From Rhododendron vialii (lineage: Eukaryota; Streptophyta; Magnoliopsida; Ericales; Ericaceae): 64,000 nucleotides of DNA. The stretch covers positions 72,001-136,000 of the forward strand of contig NC_080558.1 in assembly GCF_030253575.1 (NCBI RefSeq), written 5' to 3'. Each line of letters opens with the position of its first letter. Position 1 is the stretch's first letter. Positions 60,301-64,000 of this stretch are shown here, one piece after another. Under the pieces are notes generated by a model that was given only the letters and a program-made list of their open reading frames with translations, was not told the DNA's origin and searched no databases. Both the position numbers and the translations under genes were made by a program.

Positions 60301-62536
60301 TACAAACTTATTGGCTTAACTTACTTCTTCTTGTATTTTTTATGCCCTATAAATGTTTGGAGACCCCAAAAACACGAGGGCTGTATATAATTCTCGATAG
60401 CCAACTTACTACTTCTTGTATTTTTATGCCCCGTATAAATGTTTGGATATAGAATTCTCATAAGACAACAAATCTGCTATAGGAGCGTGTTATTGCCACA
60501 TTAATCCTGTGGTATTCTTATAAGACAACTTATCTGCACTACGAGCATGCTATTGCCACAGTGTCTAGTTGGCGGCAGGATTGAGAAGGCTCTCAAGCTT
60601 ATCCAACTAGATGTGTGCATTAAGGTACTATTTTTAACACATAAGAATGTTTATAGTCTGTTAGAGCTTGTCCCACGTAGATTAATTTAACCTCCAAAAC
60701 TAGTATATGATCCTAGGAGGCCTCTCTACTCTTTGCCAATTGGTTTTGAGTTGGATACTTTAACATAGCCAAAGTGACGCCAAACAAAAAAAAAAAAAAC
60801 GTAGCCAAAGTGACATGTAGATAAATGTCAGGAAATCAATGAATGGAAACCCAAACCACAACCAAAACCAAACCAACTACGAGCTTCAGGTCAAACCTGC
60901 TCCAAATTACCCATGAGACTCCCCAAACCCTCCATTTATGCATAGGGAAATCCACTGGATTCCCGAAACTGAGATCCCTGACTGGGCCGCAACAAGTTCC
61001 TTCTAGAGGAAATTTCCGGGCATTCTTAAAGGCAAAGAATCTGCTTGAGCTATTAAGAAAAAAAAAATTCTGCATCTCACTATTCTACCTTACCATGGCC
61101 TCTAAAGTAGCAGGAAGGAGAATTTTATCCAAAAGTGGCTACAGGATCTGAATGGGTAATAAGCAAAGAGGTAGCAGTCATCTACTTGTTCATTTTCTGA
61201 CTAGTTACTGATAGGTAACGGTTACAAAACTAAAATTTTCCATATTAGGCGCATGTCAAGATCATTAGATATGTGACGCCTGGCTCTTTGATAATGTTGG
61301 AAAACAAATACCCTTCTCTTGGACTAGAAGCTAAAACAGAGGGAGCTAAAGTTCTCAGGCATACTGAGAGTTTCCAGAGGGGCAGCTATGGGTCGCGAAC
61401 CAAAACTCCCATCAAGGTCAAGGAGGAGCTTAATTTATGTGGTTCAGCAAAGACAACCACCACAACTCAAATACCTGCCTTTGTATGTTATCCAGTAGCT
61501 CAAGGAGTGAGAATTCTCCAAAGTGAGTGAGCCATACCAAATCAACCACCAACAGAGATTAAATGCATTAAACACCGATACCTATCATAATCATGCCAAA
61601 AGCCAGAAAAGGGGAAGCTCGATGGCTCTCTCCAGTCTAACAATCACAAGAGTCTTCCCCATTACACTGAGATGTACTCAATGCCAATTTCGTTTACAAA
61701 CTTAGCCTCTTGTTGTTGTTGTTGTTGTTGTTGTTTTGCTTTTGTTTGTAATTATGGTATAAACTAGGACACTGAACATCTCTTTTTCTTTTGATGAGTA
61801 AATAATTATATTAGCAAAAAAGCACTAAGGGAACGCCACCTGTATATAGAAAAGACCACCCTATGCACTCCCATAGAACGGAGAAGCTCAAACCAATCTA
61901 AAAATTGGTCAAGAGAAGGATAACATTCTCTATTGAGTCTTGTCCCAGCTATACAGGCTATTGACCAAAAAACTTTTGATTCTAAACAAAGACTTTTCGA
62001 CCCCTTGAAAACATCTCAAATTTCTTTAATGCCATATATAACCCACCCACATCAAACAAAGAGGAATCATGGCCCAACTAGGACACTGAGCATCAACGGT
62101 AATGAATGGAAAAATACCTAATATTTTGATACGCATGTATAGTCTTGATGATCTAATATTGAGACAGGAATTTTATATATAATAGGAAACGAAATAATAT
62201 GAAGATGCAGAAAGGAGTTGATAGTAGATAGATACAGAGTGAACATACCCGACTGCCTACATATTTAGCCCTTCGAAGGCATTCACGGTAAAGCTACAAA
62301 ACCAATAAGATTTGAATTAATTAACTTTACGATACTACAAGTAGTACATATGCAAGCAAGGTAACAGTTTTCCCATGAAGATAGGAAAATAAACTACCAG
62401 TAATTTGAACGCAATTGGAGTATTCAAAATGGAACCTTCAATAGTAAATAGAGAGTGAGGGAGAGAGTACGGAGTACTAAACTCGAATCGCATTATTGGC
62501 AAGTTCAGGAGGCAACGCTGTCTGAAGAGACGGCAT
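53705..62536 (-). CDS. LYR-motif protein, ISD11/LYRM4 type, 91 aa in 4 exons
   Basis: Small mitochondrial matrix protein. Its closest known relative, by recall, is Arabidopsis At5g61220, reported as ISD11, the NFS1 desulfurase partner in Fe-S assembly. Exons 62536-62483, 62293-62249, 60039-59942 and 53783-53705 join in phase at GT-AG sites to 91 codons plus stop. Exon 2 carries the defining motif: [15 protein letters not shown]. Exon 3 has [19 protein letters not shown], with conserved Arg and Phe. Exon 4 has [18 protein letters not shown], ending FSQSS. A (TTTC)n tract (62540-62570) lies just upstream of the ATG. Intron 3 is 6,158 bp because it contains a complete LTR retrotransposon (54659-59885) and MITEs; without the retrotransposon it would be about 0.93 kb. 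The frame and splice sites are intact, so the gene may still work. Expression through the loaded intron is an open question. Confidence 0.93.
53811..54613. mobile_element. Possible longer MITE sharing AGAGCATGTACA ends
   Basis: AGAGCATGTACACCATTTAGG at 53811 matches, inverted, the right end CCTACCTGCTGTACATGCTCT near 54607 at about 16 of 21 positions. This suggests an older element that contains, or was duplicated into, the fold-back unit at 54482-54613. It includes a GA microsatellite at 54335-54360. The boundaries are tentative. Confidence 0.35.
54482..54613. mobile_element. Fold-back MITE, 132 bp, in LYR intron 3
   Basis: 44-bp arms (54482-54525 and 54570-54613) are inverted copies with one mismatch, starting CTCTAAGAGCATGTACAG. 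The loop is a T-rich/A-rich stretch. It ends 45 bp before the 5' LTR of the gypsy element. Confidence 0.85.
54659..55161 (+). repeat. 5' LTR of the gypsy element
   Basis: A 503-bp copy of the terminal repeat. Compared by eye with the 3' LTR there are about 16-19 substitutions, nearly all transitions, plus a small indel near its 3' end. Confidence 0.94.
55194..56326 (+). pseudogene. Gypsy gag relic with zinc knuckle
   Basis: The ATG at 55194 opens a 182-codon frame ([15 protein letters not shown] start, [18 protein letters not shown] gag core, [13 protein letters not shown]). It stops at 55739, and the core continues in other frames to 56326. A CCHC knuckle [14 protein letters not shown] lies at 56179-56220. 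Frame breaks show it is not functional as it stands. Confidence 0.85.
56189..56656 (+). pseudogene. Gypsy aspartic protease segment
   Basis: [13 protein letters not shown] at about 56317 is the retroviral-type aspartic protease motif (D-S-G). It is followed by [15 protein letters not shown]. It is out of frame with the upstream gag relic and closed by a stop at 56656. Confidence 0.82.
56774..57572 (+). pseudogene. Gypsy reverse transcriptase relic
   Basis: Contains [36 protein letters not shown] and the catalytic YFDD (near 57363). Stops or frameshifts occur at about 57170-57266 and 57570, so the frame is broken in two. Confidence 0.88.
57615..58034 (+). pseudogene. Gypsy RNase H relic
   Basis: Reads [17 protein letters not shown], then the RNase H core [18 protein letters not shown] and the [18 protein letters not shown] segment. 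It is closed by a stop at 58034. Confidence 0.85.
58027..59364 (+). pseudogene. Gypsy integrase relic
   Basis: The zinc-binding region is damaged ([13 protein letters not shown] lacks the usual His-containing stretch), but CHICQ remains. The catalytic core starts [13 protein letters not shown]. The second Asp region is frameshifted near 58700-58760, and the Glu region ([10 protein letters not shown]) reopens at 58839. The C-terminal GPxxI-type module ([18 protein letters not shown]) follows another frameshift and ends at 59364. Confidence 0.85.
59375..59885 (+). repeat. 3' LTR of the gypsy element
   Basis: A 511-bp terminal repeat directly after the purine tract, matching 54659-55161 at about 96%. 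Confidence 0.94.
61708..61736. repeat. (GTT)n microsatellite in LYR intron 2
   Basis: About nine GTT/TTG units in the 2.2-kb intron between LYR exons 2 and 3. No delimited transposon was recognised in the rest of that intron. Confidence 0.9.
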
Positions 62537-63789
62537 CTTCTTTCTTTCTTTCTTTCTTTCTTTCTTTTGCTGGAAAAACAGATTGCGTCGTTCTGATGAT
62601 GAGTGTTTCGGTGGATGGATCTGTGATCTGTATTGTATGTATACTGTGAAGTTTTAAAGCTATTGTTTTAGTTTTACACTTACCTCCTCAATGTTTCTTC
62701 ACATAAAATACACTAGCCTTCCCCCTAATTCCACAAAATTATTACTATACCCACCATGCCCACTTGGTTGTCAACAATAAGTCATAGAAAGAACACAAAC
62801 TTGTATACATTTTTTTTTTACACTGTTTAATATACTTTTACGTACTTCTATACATTTTTCACACATTTCAATATATAATTTTAACCTTAACAACAACTTA
62901 GCGAGCTATTTTTAGCATATATTAAACAGCGTGAGTACTAGCTAAAGGACTAAAATTCCTCAAAATACCACACGAAAAAATTACATTCACCTCCCCTTTT
63001 ATATAGTAATAATAAAATAAGAAAATGATGCTGTTGGATACAGCATTGTCTAGGTAAATTAATTTGCCTCTCTTGAAATGTACTCCAACAAAAGTAGTTT
63101 ACATCTCTATTTTTCATGAAAATATCTGTGTCATTACTTTACCCAATAGAATAATACCCTTTTTTCACGGTTATAAAACTTCACTGTTTGGGTTAAATGA
63201 CGCTATTTGATGGATGCCACTCATTGAACATTTCTTTGCAATCAAGAAAATGAGCTACTCTTCTTACGTTGCAATTTGCAAAATGCTAGTAGGATTTTCC
63301 AGAATCAATATGGATTGATTATCTTCTCTTTTCCCTGCATCAACCATGCATTAGGATTAGCTAGGCCCATCAGCTGAGCCCTTGGAATTTCCCCTCTGGC
63401 CGGCTCGCTTTTGGGCAAGACTTTGCGGCATTTTCTGACTTCAGTATAGAACAGAAAAGGTGGGATAGTAAGGACTTCCATTATTTGGGGTTTCCAAAGC
63501 CCATAACAGCGAGCTATACACAACCCGATCGAGAGGTTTTTTTTCTGCAATTCGAATTACAAAACCATAGATGTAAAAAAAAATTCCATTCTGTTACAAA
63601 GTAAGGGAAACCCCCCCAAACTCCCTACCTCACACACTCATGACTCATCACACATTAAGGGAAACAAATCCCAAAGGGATGGAGCCTAAATTAACCCCCA
63701 AGAATCCACTAAAAAATATAATGGCTCTTGGGCTCTATACAAAGTGTATAGTACTATATATATATGTATCTAACATAAGTCTCCTAATT
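62537..63789. other. LYR upstream region and 3' flank of the right-edge gene
   Basis: Starts with a (TTTC)n tract (62540-62570) directly upstream of the LYR ATG, in its 5'UTR or promoter. The rest is AT-rich. The segment at about 63300-63789 is probably the 3'UTR of the minus-strand gene ending at 63790. Confidence 0.45.
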
Positions 63790-64000
63790 TTAACAGCCAT
63801 AAGAGGAAACCTCTGCCACAGACTCGGGCTCCCCATCTTGCAAGCAATCAATGGGAGGAATTGTCAACGTCTCCTGAGTTCCGTATGAATTCCAGCAAAA
63901 CGGGTCATCCACCAATTCCCCTTCAAAAGGAAGCAACTCAACTTCAGACATTGTTATGTTAGTGCAGGGCACGGTGTCGCTACAAGCAAAGTGAATCGGT
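63790..64000 (-). CDS. C-terminal part of an unrecognised protein, cut by the window edge
   Basis: A minus-strand frame is open from the window edge to the TAA at 63790-63792. It gives about 69 residues rich in acidic residues and cysteine, including [33 protein letters not shown] and the end EVSSYGC. A TTGCTTGTAG near 63978 could be a splice acceptor, making this a last exon. No domain or family is recognised. The acidic, structure-poor character would suit the tail of a regulatory protein, but that is only an impression. Confidence 0.5.
   Translation of the reverse strand, partial: PIHFACSDTVPCTNITMSEVELLPFEGELVDDPFCWNSYGTQETLTIPPIDCLQDGEPESVAEVSSYGC

Overview
This window is plant nuclear DNA, most likely from a woody eudicot. 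The genes are rich in GT-AG introns, the spacers are AT-rich, and transposon remnants are plentiful. The gene families are plant-specific: a PDR-type ABCG transporter, a seed-type 1-Cys peroxiredoxin, an ECT-type YTH m6A reader and PPR and INT pseudogenes. I cannot name the species. An asterid such as one of the Ericales is a guess only.

Four gene models assemble with every splice junction in phase. (1) A full-size PDR/ABCG transporter of the ABCG37/PDR9 clade, minus strand, 24 exons, about 22.26-8.91 kb. (2) A 219-aa 1-Cys peroxiredoxin (PER1), minus strand, 4 exons, 31.05-29.23 kb. (3) A YTH-domain ECT protein, plus strand, about 698 aa, 47.84-52.16 kb with a 5'UTR exon near 46.4 kb. (4) A 91-aa LYR-motif protein (ISD11/LYRM4 type), minus strand, 4 small exons spread over 62.54-53.71 kb. 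A fifth, unrecognised minus-strand gene runs off the right edge (63.79-64.00 kb). Three gene relics are also present: a PPR pseudogene (about 3.1-5.9 kb), an inositol-transporter (INT4-like) pseudogene (39.55-43.70 kb), and the C-terminal half of a DEAD-box helicase (RH14/RH46-like, 43.70-44.63 kb) joined directly to the broken INT relic.

Mobile DNA fills most of the rest, and several elements can be delimited to the base by target-site duplications. Four hAT-type elements share CAGTGGCGG-like ends and 8-bp TSDs. One splits the PPR exon, one lies in PDR intron 19, one in PER1 intron 1 and one between genes. A complete Ty3/gypsy element (54659-59885, TSD GTATA, probably CRM clade) sits in intron 3 of the LYR gene. 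There are two solo LTRs (34911-36375, TSD GAATG; 39936-41417, TSD ATTGG), a partial LTR at the left edge, and two tRNA-derived SINEs (25319-25557 with a 14-bp TSD; an Au-like SINE in PDR intron 23). Several fold-back MITEs are present. A 141-bp inverted repeat with one mismatch (31953-32319) is the most striking unexplained structure.

The genes do not form a pathway or operon; each acts alone: membrane export, seed antioxidant defence, m6A reading and mitochondrial Fe-S assembly. I found no tRNA, rRNA or CRISPR locus, and no clearly novel multi-gene system. The interest lies in how nested transposons have broken, joined and stretched genes here.
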